NCBI GenBank assembly: GCA_038380795.1
Contig: CM076266.1
Span: forward strand, 33,182,145-33,246,144
Source of the DNA: Pyrocephalus nanus
Taxonomy: Eukaryota; Chordata; Aves; Passeriformes; Tyrannidae
Direction: 5' to 3'
Length of the DNA stretch: 64,000 bases
Positions 24,119 to 34,400 of this stretch are shown in pieces. The position numbers were made by a program, and so were the translations under genes. Position 1 is the first letter of the stretch. The number at the start of each line of letters is the position of its first letter. The notes beneath the pieces are model-generated. The model did not search any database. It worked only from the letters and a program-made list of their open reading frames with translations, and was not told where the DNA came from.

Positions 24119-26732
24119 CTTTCTATACTTACTTTTGAGAAGTCTAACAAGAGCTTTTACTGAAGCACGTCCCTCTGCAAAGATTTATGTACAGGGGGTA
24201 ACACTGCCACTCTGCTACAGCACTTGAAGGTCACTTGAAACCTAGAGTTTTGACTGAAGTAGGACTCTTCCTTGGCAGATCCTACAGAGAGATTTTCAAG
24301 CTGGCCTCTAAAGCACCTGCTGAGATTCCTGACAGATCAAGTTTTCTAAGGGAAGGAACTGCTTCTTTTGCAGATACTATTCGCATAAATTTTGCAACAT
24401 GAGGCCCATAATCACAGTCAGAGGACACTTTCCTCTTGTATGTCAGGCAAATCACATTTAATTTGGCATTTACTGAAATATGACTGTTGGAACTGTACCA
24501 GCACTACATACTACACTGAGCAGGTATCTGTGCTACGCTAACATGCTACACTTGGGGCAAAAAATGGCAACAGTCATTCTAAACTAGTAGAATTATAGTG
24601 CTATTCCATTATAGCATTTCTGCTAGCACCATGGTAATATTTCTCTTCCATGCTTCTCAAGAGAACTTAGGAACCAAAATACTTCAATGAAAACTCTCTG
24701 CATGTCTCTGAATTCTTCCAGAAATTCAACTATGATTGGATTCAGGATGAAGACGGTTAAGTAATCTCATTTTTGGCATGTTTTAGGCCTGCTAAAATAA
24801 AGCTTAGCAAAATGTTGCTAAAGCAAGAGGTGGAGAATGAATGGGAAGATTATAGTGCATTATTTTACATGGTTTTACTTACTGAGTAGATGACCTCATC
24901 TTCTCCAGAGAAAATATATCAGGCTTCTACCTTCTGTTCTGAGCTTAGGAGAAAGGTGGAATCTCAATTCCTAGACACTGTGATTTTTTACGTAGAGGTG
25001 AAGGTTGTTTCCCAGCATCTCTATATTTCTGGCTCTGTTTTCTATAGTAATGACTGCTTATGAAGAATAAGTTGATGTAGAATAGGACAAGCTGCACATT
25101 CCCTCAACTAATATACCCACCCACTTGGTACTTGAGCTCCATATGGTCTTGGATTAGGAATGAGAAAACTTGCAAAGCTATTGCTTCTGTTGGGGCCTCC
25201 AAAATCAAGTCTTTCCCTGGTGGGTTGTTGCTTTCCCTCAGAATAACACAGTAATAATTATTCCAACTGCAGGAGCCTGTCCAAGCCCTAATCTTTTAAC
25301 TGAAACCACTGTGGTTTGGGACAAGGGATCTGGTTTCAGTAGAACTTTCAGCCATCTTCCCACTCTACCTTCTCTCAGAGCTGCATTCACTCTTCCTTTG
25401 ATTCTTCTCAAAAGAGATATCCCTTATACACCACTGAAAGGGAACTGTGTGCAAAGCCTTTGGTGCTATCACACCCACTTCAAGCTAGAGGCTTTCCTGC
25501 AGGTCAGTTAGGTGCTATTTCTTCTTGCTTAATGGGCTGTCCTTACTAATGTGCCCGTCTCACCCCTTGTCCATCCCATTCAGAATTAAGGAAAAGCTAC
25601 AGATCTGAGCTAATGAAGCCTGTCGGCTGCCCTCTACTTTTTTGCATGAATATTAATTTATTTATGTATAGTTGCTTCTGCTGTGTATTTTTTGGAAATC
25701 CAATCTAGGTCCACTATCTTGCAATTTGGAGCCATGACTTGGATCATTAAAAAATTAATCACAGATGGCAGCAGAATATGAGAGGAACGGGCTTGATAAC
25801 CTATTAGGAGTATAAGAAGAATGAACTACTGATTTTGTTTACTCCAATAACCTATCTAGCCTAGTTGCCTTTGACTGATGAGTAGAGGATGCTTCCAGAA
25901 AGACTGGAAAAAACAGGACAAGTGTAGGATTTCCTAATTTCTGGCAGTCAGAGGGTATGGGAATTTCCTAAACCAGAATTTTCACTGGATTGCATCATCA
26001 TGTTTACTAGCCATCAATGGACTTGTCGACCATAAATTGTCTGTTTCATTTTGAACTTTCTTGACCTTCCACATCATCCTTTGATAACAGACCAAATACC
26101 CTTTTTTAGTAAAACAGCTTTTGCAATAAAAAGGAGAATATACACAAGTGTTTAGTCTGGAAGCCTGCTTCAGTGTAGCAGAGCTGAGACTGTTTTCCCC
26201 AATACTTTGTTGCTGCAATTTAGAAACACAGATCTTAAAATTAATTTTTGATAATAATTTAATCTTGCTGCATTTCTTTAAGTTTAGAATTTTTTGCCCT
26301 TGTTTGTCTGGTTTTGTGGAAAGAGCACTAATGTCCTGTGCCATGTGCAACCCTGGGTAACTTGAAAAAAAAAAATCCCTGCTGTGTTTTTTCATGGAAG
26401 ATCAAAATTGGGTATGAACTGTGCATTGGAGGTTAGATTGTGCCTCTAGGTTTGTTTCTCTCTCTGTTGCTTTCCTACTTATTATTTATTTTTCTTTCTT
26501 ATTTGTCTCAATTTTCATTCATTTCTCTTCAGTTCTCACATATCTCCTGTGGTTCCCCTCGAATTCTTAAGGCAGGATGGAACTGGATCTCTGTACAAAA
26601 ACAAAGTATTATTACATTAGGTTACTTTTTTTGTTCCTCAGAAATCTTGAAACAGACATATATTACATTGGATTGGAAAATGGAAATTGAAGAGGAAAAG
26701 AAGCAGTATGTAGTACTAGTGGTTTATTTTAC

Positions 26733-26752
26733 TTTTTTTTTTTTTTTTTTTT
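26733..26752. repeat. Poly(T) run of 20
   Basis: An uninterrupted T run followed by ATTTTCAG. It resembles a polypyrimidine tract with a splice acceptor, but no donor or recognisable coding frame follows. It may equally be the reverse complement of a retroelement tail. Confidence 0.9.
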
Positions 26753-29700
26753 ATTTTCAGGAAAGGGATATTTGTCCCAAACAAAGAGTAAAGGATGTTG
26801 GCCAAATACCTTCAGTTAACACCAATATGCTTTGAAGTGTTTAATGGCATTTAGAGAACCTAGGCCTGTGCTGGGATTAATAATAAATGGACATTAAACT
26901 AAAGTCATTGTAGTCATGTACTGTCCAGTATTTTTGTTGTGTGTATAAGCCCTGGTCATCCATGGTTTAAAGAGGGACCCACACAGGATGCTTTCCTGCT
27001 GTGCTGAATCATTCCTGGTAGTCTAAAAAATGAAAAGGGGCATGTGTACTTCCTTATTTTCACATTCCTTGTAGCACTTTTAAAACAAAATGTTTTGGAT
27101 TCTCTTTATCTGCCAAAAGGTGAGGTTCTCATTTAATCAGCAGATTCCAGAGTAATTTTTAAAGTGCTATTTTACCACAACTGTTTTCATCTTTATTCAC
27201 TGTTTTCCCATGCACTGAGGAAGTAAGAGGGCTGGGAAATTACAAATAATAAGAAAACCCATGTGTCTTGTAAGACCGTTCTTCAGAAAGTGATTAAGGG
27301 CTCCTCTGTTCACCAGTTAATGTGTGCTAGGTGGTCAAGTGATTCATCTTAGCTCATGTTTCATTGCCTGTGCTCTCTGCCTGCTTGTGTATAAACAAAT
27401 TAGTAACACCCCTCCTCAAAAAGGAACACATGAGGTGTGTAGTACTTCTGAGAAGAACACAAAGTCATTTGTACCTGATTTGTCAAACAACCATTCTAAA
27501 ATCAAAGATGCATAGGAAAAAACAAAACCAACCAGTAACAAGGGAATCTGGCAGTTGATGGCAAATGCACAATGTCCATCCATTACCATTAAAAAGCCCA
27601 GATAAACTAAAGTTCTCCATTGCCTGTCCAGCCCTGAGGTATGACAGCCAGACAAAAATTACTTAGGAGAAAATGTAAACTGAGAGGATTAAAAGATAAA
27701 AAGCTGAAATCCACCAAGGTATGAAATTAAGTCATTGTGTTAAAAAGCAAAAGAAAGAATACTGTTTCATTGACAAGAGCCTTATGCCATGAAAGTTGTA
27801 AAGATTCTCTTCCAGTTCATCTCAGAGCTTGATTACATCCTATGTGCTCCTGGTCCAGCAATCAGGCATTTGATGAGGTCAGTGTTAGGCTGCTTTTTAA
27901 TTGAAGGAAGTTTCTGACTCCTGCATTTGTGAACAAAGTCATGGCCTGTGGCTAACTGATGCGGTGGGAAATTATGCCTGTAGATGACCTGAACTGTTCT
28001 CAGGGAGGAGGAAAATGTTTTCATTGCTTTCCTGGCTGTACAAACTATGCGCTCCATCCCTTTGCTCCTCCCTCCCTCTTTAGTGCCTGTTCCAGGTCAG
28101 GCAGCACAGATAGTGAAGGGTTTCAGAGGTTCTTTGACATGTCCTGCAGTACTGAACTCTTGTCTCATGGTCACTAAGAAAAGCATTTATGTGAATGCAT
28201 GGTAGACACAGCACATCCCTAATAGCAGCAAGGCAAGCAGGGATTCCCTCAAACTTAAAGAGAACAAGTGGACCTCTCTTTATGCCAGACAGGAATGGTA
28301 TTTCAGACACTGGGGTTTGGGGGTGGGGATGGGGGCATTGCTAGTGAAAGTCACAGAGGGCTTAGGGTCCTGGATTGCCCCAATCTGGGCAGCAACAGTC
28401 CATATGCAAGTATTGTCTTCTGGCTAAGCAGATGGAAGGGCGATTGTGGTTGTGTGAGGACCCAGGAGCATCTGTCCTTATGTCAGAATGCAAAGTAGGT
28501 GGCTAGAGGAACACTTCAAGATACTTTCACATATCTATTCCAAATGATGCAGGGAGTTGGCATCAGAAAATTCTAGAAAGCCATATCTCTTCAGTATCCA
28601 CAAATATTTGCCGTTGCCATCAGTGAACAGCATTCCATGTCAGTGTCATTCAGTGGGGATGATGACACATTTTAAGGCTCCCATTCTCACCATCACATGG
28701 CTTTGTGTCCCTGCATTTTAGTCATTTCAGAGCAGTGCATCACCACCCCACTGGCTCATGCTGTGCTCTGTGTTTAGCAGCACATATTTATGACATGGGG
28801 AGTGAAGAATGAAGTTTAACTCACGTCCTTAACTAACCCGCAAGTGAGGGATTAACTGCCTACTGCATTCTTTTACTAAGTATTAATCACTTAACATTAT
28901 TTTCATTTTTTTGAAAAGTCTTTTGCTTCCTCAGTATGTCAGCACACAACTGGGTTTGAAATCGTGGTGTTTGAGGGGCTGCTGATACATTAGTCATGCC
29001 ATTGCTGTCGTCGGCCTGACAAGGGACCAGTTGTGTTACTTTCTGGGTGAAGGAAAAAGTACTCGTCGATGGGCTGCAGTTATCAAGGTTTGCTCTTGCT
29101 TCATAAACCTGTCTTCCTGGCTGTGGTAGAGTTAAAAAATAATTACAAGTTTTTCAAAGGATCACCCACATACACATGGTATGAGAGCTCTTTTCTTTGT
29201 TGGTTTCATTTTATTTGTACATGACTCACTCTTGGCAAAATGAGTGAGCCTCATGAGCCTGTAAAAATTCTGTTTGGATTAAATGATTTGCATTAAATGA
29301 TTTATAACTGCAAGAAGGGTTTAATATTCCTGTAATTCCTTAAGGAAAAACAAACCGATCTTATTCTTTCAAGTAGCTATTGCTTTCATGCCTGCTACTT
29401 CAGACGCCATCTTACTCGCTCAAGCTGATAGCTGTTAATGAGACTCTGGGTACTTCTCCTTCCTTGCTTTCCTGGCCTCATGAATTAGAGATGGGTGGTG
29501 GGGATGTACTGTCATCCTCTTCTGAGCACATTCTTCGGAGCGTGACCGAAGGCCAGGGAACCTACAGCCTCCCAAACCTGTTTGCCTTGTGAAGAGCAAG
29601 GAGCAGCATTTGTGCTGGGATGATGTGGGGTGATCATGTTTCTGAGACCCAATTTGCACTGGTTTTGTAGGCCAGAGGACTGTCAGTCTTCATTTTCCTG

Positions 29701-30579
29701 TCAGAGCCGGTATGCTGGTTACAGCCCATCTCATTCCTGCTGACGTCTGCACGGGCCGGCTGTCAGCAGGGCTGGTGGGCTGCCCAGCCGCCCTCTCACC
29801 CTGACCCCTTGGTTTCCCAAACCCAGAGTTGCGGGGCCAAGGGGAGAGCTCCCACTGGGCATCCCTACAGAGAGAGGATGCCAGCCGCCAGCACCCACCG
29901 GGGCTGCCCGCACCCCTGGGATGGAGGCCCCGCGGCGGGGTGCGCCTGCCAAAGCCCATGGGAAAAACATACGAGTCAAGAGCGGGACAATCCAGCCGGA
30001 TGCAGGAGGTGCCATCAAAAAGCCCTTTGATTGCGTGTTTGCGCAGAGCCGCGGCTGCCCTGGGTGTCCACTCCAGAGGCTGAGCCGCGGCACAGTTGTT
30101 ACCTAGGGCCGCTGCCTTCAACCTCGGACCACGGGGGATTCTCCTCCCCTCCCGTGCCCGTGCTCCTCTGGCAGGGCGACCCACGGCCGCGGGATTTACT
30201 ATCCGTGGCAGAAACGAGCGGCGGTGCCCGCGCAGCGGCTCCCCCCGCGGCCCGTCCCCGCACCTCTCCGCCCGAGCCCCGGGGCGAAGCGGTGACTCGG
30301 CGGCGCCCCGGGGCCCGCCCGGCCGGGCACCGCCCGCGGGGCCGCAGCGGAGCCGGGGGGATCCCGGCTCCAGCGGCGCTACAAGTGGCCGCCGGGGGCG
30401 GTTTCGGCTCCGGCTCCGCCGCAGTTTCCCTCCGCCCCGCGCCCGCCTCCCGGCGACCCTCTCCGCGGCGCGGAGGGGCCGCGGGGCGCGTTGCGTAACG
30501 CCGCGCTGGGCTCCGCTCCGCCGCGCGTCGCTCGGGGCGCAGGGAGGCGCGCAGGCAGCCAGGCGGGTCGGGTCGCCGC

Positions 30580-30593
30580 GGCCGGAGGTGAGC
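30580..30593 (+). other. Candidate splice donor A in CpG island 2
   Basis: GGCCGGAG|GTGAGC with the exon ending at 30587. This is a reasonable donor in a GC-rich setting. Any exon ending here appears to be 5' UTR, because no plausible coding frame precedes it. Confidence 0.35.
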
Positions 30594-30820
30594 GGCGGCG
30601 GCGCGGGCGGGGCCGGGCCGGGCCAAGCCGGGGGGGCGCAGCGCGGCGCGGCGTGTGCGCGGCCCCGCGGGAGGCGGCGGCGCAGGCGGGGGGAATCCAG
30701 GTCACGTCCGCAGCCAGACGGCGGCTGGCGGGAGGGACGCGGCGAGAGGCACCGCACCGCACCGCACCGCGCCCGGCCGGGCGGGCGGCGAGGGGCGCGG
30801 GGCAGGCGGGTCACTCCGCT

Positions 30821-30834
30821 CCGCCGGTAAGTCA
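30821..30834 (+). other. Candidate splice donor B in CpG island 2
   Basis: CCGCCG|GTAAGTC with the exon ending at 30826. The intron side GTAAGT is a perfect consensus. It may be an alternative donor to that at 30588, or the end of a separate first exon. Confidence 0.4.
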
Positions 30835-31009
30835 CCCGCGCACCCGCTCGGCGGGCAGCGCGCCTGGCCGCGGGCGTGGGCGGGCGGGGGGTGCCGGCCC
30901 CGCAGGTTGGGAGTCCCGGCGCGCCCCCGCGGAGCGCAGCGCTGCTCGCCGTCCGCCAGGCGCTGCGGGGCGGGCGCGGGGGAGCCCAGCCGCGCTCCCC
31001 GGCCGCTCA

Positions 31010-31019
31010 CTATATTTAG
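31010..31019. promoter_or_regulatory. MEF2 consensus site inside CpG island 2
   Basis: CTATATTTAG fits CTA(A/T)4TAG exactly and is surrounded by GC-rich sequence, where an AT-only core is rare by chance. It also resembles a TATA box; if used as one, a start near 31040 would be expected. Its exact reverse complement occurs at 31408-31417. MEF2 binding is inferred from the motif only. Confidence 0.5.
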
Positions 31020-31337
31020 CTGTCACCGGCGGGGAGAGCGGTGGCAGAGGCGCGCAAAACGCTGGTCGGGGAGAGAGATCCGCCGGCCCGTCGGGGCGCC
31101 GCCCGCAGCAGCATCCGGGGGCGGCGGGGGGCGAGCGGCGGCGCGGCCCGGCGGGGAGGGCAGGGACGGAGTGGCGGCACCGCCGGTATTCATCACCGCG
31201 GGGGGCGGCGGTGCCGGGCGGGGGGAGCGGCGGCGCGCGCGGCTGCCGGCGCTTCCTGATTTATTTATGTTTGCAGCATAGGTGGTATTTCCCCGTTAAA
31301 AGAGTTTATGCGTTGAAGTTCTGTTTGACTTTCTAAA

Positions 31338-31365
31338 GCGGCGGCGGCGGCAACAACAGCAGCAA
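31338..31365. repeat. (GCG)n followed by CAACAACAGCAGCAA tract
   Basis: Four GCG/CGG units run directly into CAA and CAG units. The tract lies inside the candidate non-coding exon at the right edge of CpG island 2. Such tracts are prone to length variation. Confidence 0.85.
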
Positions 31366-31395
31366 GAAATCCGCGAAGTTAAAAAAGTCAAATGT

Positions 31396-31417
31396 GTTAA
31401 TTGTTAACTAAATATAG
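31396..31417. promoter_or_regulatory. HNF1-like palindrome overlapping a MEF2 site
   Basis: GTTAATTGTTAAC (31396-31408) matches the HNF1 consensus GTTAATNATTAAC with one mismatch. Its last base starts CTAAATATAG (31408-31417), an exact MEF2 consensus and the reverse complement of the site at 31010-31019. Other homeodomain proteins bind similar TTAAT cores, so the factor is uncertain. Confidence 0.4.
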
Positions 31418-31439
31418 AAGAGGAAGGCTTGGAAGGTGT

Positions 31440-34400
31440 AAGTGGGTGGATTGATCAGGCAGCGTATGAGTAAAAAGGAAAAGGGAAAATTGTCAGCCCT
31501 ACGAAGCCAATTGCCGGTAGGAAGGATCGCACCTGTTCTGGTGAGTGGCAGGAGCCCCATAGCCCCGTGGTCCCCAGAAACCTTGTTTGCCCTCCTGTGA
31601 TCTGAACGGAGGAAGGGCGAAACACAGGTTTAAAATGCTGTAATAAATACCAGCTCTGACCAGGAAGGCAGACAGGATTTTTTTTTTTTTACAGTATAAG
31701 CCGTGTTCCCTTTATTATTTTAACACAAAATTCATGCATTCAAACTGAACCATCTGCTAGTTACAGTAACATATTTGGCATTTATTTACAAAACTTAGTC
31801 TGTCGTAAATATATGTTTGCTTAATTGATAGACTGGAGTTTTTTTATAAAAAATGTTTGTTTTCCTTTTACAGTTCAATACTACTTGTATGTTGAGACAA
31901 TTTACTAGATTTTCTGGTTCCTGTTTTCCCAGCCCCAACTTCTGAATAAATATTTGAGAAGAAAAACCAAAACAACAGAGCAAAGGGTTTGTTCTTTGTA
32001 AGAAATTTGCTCTTTATAAGAAATAGTAACAAGTTAATTTTCAGAAGACTTTACCATGATCAATTCAGTTGCACTGGTTAGCTGTATTACCTTACAGTGA
32101 GAGGCTTGAGTTCTCTCCCTTACTTTGAACTGTAAATAATATAGCTATATGAATGTATAGCCTTTTTAAAAGAGGAGAAGCTGGGCTAAATCACTGGAAA
32201 GTATAGCTGGTCACTTTCTCATAGAACAGCTGTTTAAGGCACAATAAAACCAAAAGTTTTGTGAAACTGTATATGCCTCCTTCCTTCCTCACAAGACTGT
32301 TTTTTCTTTTCTACTAACTGGCATGAAATCACTCTTCATATTAGTCCCAGGACCCTTAAATTAGTCTCAGCCTTCTTCCAGTTTATTTGAATTGGTGACC
32401 TTTGGATGAGCTGGTATGTTCCATTGTTACTTGCTAATGATGGAATAATCTAGTCCTGACGTACCAGTTGTGAAACTGAGGACACTGCTGCTGGATGGTC
32501 CTGAGGAAATTTAAACGTCTCATGGCTCCATGTTGGAAAAGGGAGGATTTAGCTGTGGTTTTTATGTGCTTCTAACTGCGTGGAGTATAATAATTCAGAG
32601 CTGAAAGGGCTCAAACCAAAGTCTGTTAGAGTCGGTGGAAAATCTCCCACTGATTTTTACTGGTTTTGGATAAAGGCTTCTATGGGCTGGTGTTGAGCAC
32701 ACCATGGATACTCCAAATTGTTCAGTGCTTTTGAAATTCTTTGCATATCCGAGTCATTATGTAAAGTCAATTTTTCTTTTGTGCTGTCACCTGTGTGGGA
32801 ATGTTCTTTTGCTTGGTAGAAAGTGATGGTAGTGTTTTTGTTCACTCTTTTATATGCTATAGCATTAATTTTATTATCTGATCATTTCCTGCTATGTGAG
32901 GACAACATATGGGGGATTTTGGAAGACGTGAAAGTGAATCTGCTTTGCTGAAGGCTGCTTACCCTTGAGACGGGTTTCTTCAGGTGTTTCTCAAAGAGTT
33001 TACAGTAGTAGGACATCTGAAGTTGGAAGACATGCTTTGTCTGAGGTGCACATTGTACTTCTTTGTTCAGTATATGGTTGTTTGCTGCCTTTTTTTTTTT
33101 TTTTTTTAAGCTGAAGGGGAGAAAGCTTTTAGTGAGAACAGATACTGGTGTTCTCTAAAAAAGCTTGGAGAATAACACATACCTGTGATAGGCATATATC
33201 CTCTCCTGGCTTCTGTGTTGCTGATGATGAGCAGGATTTTTCCTCTTGGCTATATGTAAAAACTCAGCCAAGAGAAAGTAGGGAGGAGAAGGATTGCTAA
33301 ACTCAAATCATGGAAGTTTGTCAGAGTTTAGTGTAGCCTGTCTTGAAATTTGATTCCATTTGGAAGGGAATCAAGAGATGAAACCTCAAAAAAACCCTAC
33401 CTGATTTGAGGCAGGACATCCTCCAGCAAGAATCTCATTTGCCACCGGAAGGGTGAGACCAGGAATTTTGGCTCCTTGGAAAAGGAAATTCTGATACTTG
33501 TTATCTCTCCTCTATCATATTCTGGTTTACTGATTTGGGATTTGCTTATTGCTAAAAGTTGAAGAAGGCAAAAGAGGTATGCATGTGAAAGAAGCTCAGA
33601 TAAATAGCCTGAGATGAGGGAAGGCAGGAGAAGCACAATTACTATGAGCCCTCATGTATTGGATTTCCTCCTAGGACTTGGGAAGTTCTAATTTTTCCAG
33701 CCAAACCAATTTTGTCTTTAATAGGAGATGGCTGTCATGGCAGAAAGCAGAGCTGTACTGCAGAGTGCAGGGTAGCAATATAGAGCTGCATATTTCCTGT
33801 GTATTGTACTTTTGCATGCAGGGTTTCCAAAGCACATGAGAATCTGGCCTCTGGAGGAAGGGTGGAGATACTGCTGGGCACTGCCCACCTGCCTGCAGGG
33901 AACGAGGCAGCACATTCACGCCATGGGTTTCTACAGAGAGTGTGGTCAGGGTATAAATTTCTGAATTCTTTGTCAGCCAGGGTCAGAGGATTGGTCAGGA
34001 AAGATTTTCTTAATATTTCCACAGTTTGTTGTTGTCCCCTTCTTTCCAAATGTCACAAATAGCAATGTATTTAGTCCCAGATTCTCTCCTGCATGGCCCT
34101 ATTCGAATAAGCAAATAATTAAATAAACAGATGCTGTTCGGTAGCTCTTTGGGTATATGACAGTAGAATTCAGCCAGGTCACAAAGGTGCTTTCTTTCTT
34201 CTATCTGTTTAACTCAAGTAAGGCCTTCGGGTGGGTGAGGAAGTCTGTACTTGAAATGCAGTATGTCAGTCCGAGGGTCTGCTTGGCTTACTTTATCTCA
34301 TCAAAAAAGTTAGCAGAAAAATTTACATGGCCATTAGTGTGGTAGTACTGTTTCTGATGCTTTTTGAGCTTGTCATTGTGCAGTGGAGAACTACTCTCCC

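Larger units (their letters stand above)
18131..29729. other. Non-coding stretch between the two CpG islands
   Basis: About 11.6 kb without a recognisable coding exon. The longest frame (25982-26395 minus, 137 codons, first codon ATG) and others such as 26440-26835 plus (non-ATG start) have no family features. Simple repeats inside are listed separately. If both islands belong to one gene, this would be intron for the upstream promoter and upstream sequence for the second. Confidence 0.5.
29730..31260 (+). promoter_or_regulatory. CpG island 2, probable promoter
   Basis: The stretch is extremely GC- and CpG-rich with many GGGCGG boxes, a near-CRE TGACGTCT at 29741-29748 and GTCACGTC near 30700. 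Two plus-strand donors lie inside it (GT at 30588 after GGCCGGAG and at 30827 after CCGCCG), and an acceptor lies just past its right edge. A MEF2-type CTATATTTAG, which is also TATA-like, sits at 31010-31019. Together these suggest a plus-strand promoter with alternative non-coding first exons. A possible minus-strand donor (GTCAGG|GTGAGA, GT at 29799-29798) leaves bidirectional transcription open. Long frames on both strands, up to 381 codons, are composition artefacts lacking ATG starts and domain features. Confidence 0.8.
31277..31437 (+). other. Candidate non-coding 5' exon
   Basis: The acceptor TTTATTTATGTTTGCAG ends at 31276 and the donor GGAAGGT|GTAAGTGG begins at 31438, bounding 161 nt. 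The segment contains two minimal upstream ORFs, ATG-CGT-TGA (31308-31316) and ATG-TGT-TAA (31392-31400), and a CGG-then-CAA/CAG trinucleotide tract. There are stops in every frame, so it cannot be coding exon. Used as 5' UTR, the two two-codon uORFs would be expected to dampen translation or affect reinitiation. The polypyrimidine tract is interrupted by purines, so the acceptor is only moderate. Without transcript data this remains a prediction. Confidence 0.4.

Noticed and set aside
26440..26835. A 131-codon plus-strand frame with a hydrophobic N-terminus and a strong acceptor-like poly(T)-CAG inside it
   Set aside because: The hydrophobic start is T-rich DNA and a poly-Phe run encoded by a T homopolymer; no donor follows the acceptor-like site.
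29690..31336. Long frames of 381, 281, 244 and 208 codons on both strands of CpG island 2
   Set aside because: Overlapping frames on opposite strands with Arg/Pro/Gly/Ala-rich composition and non-ATG starts are CpG-island artefacts.
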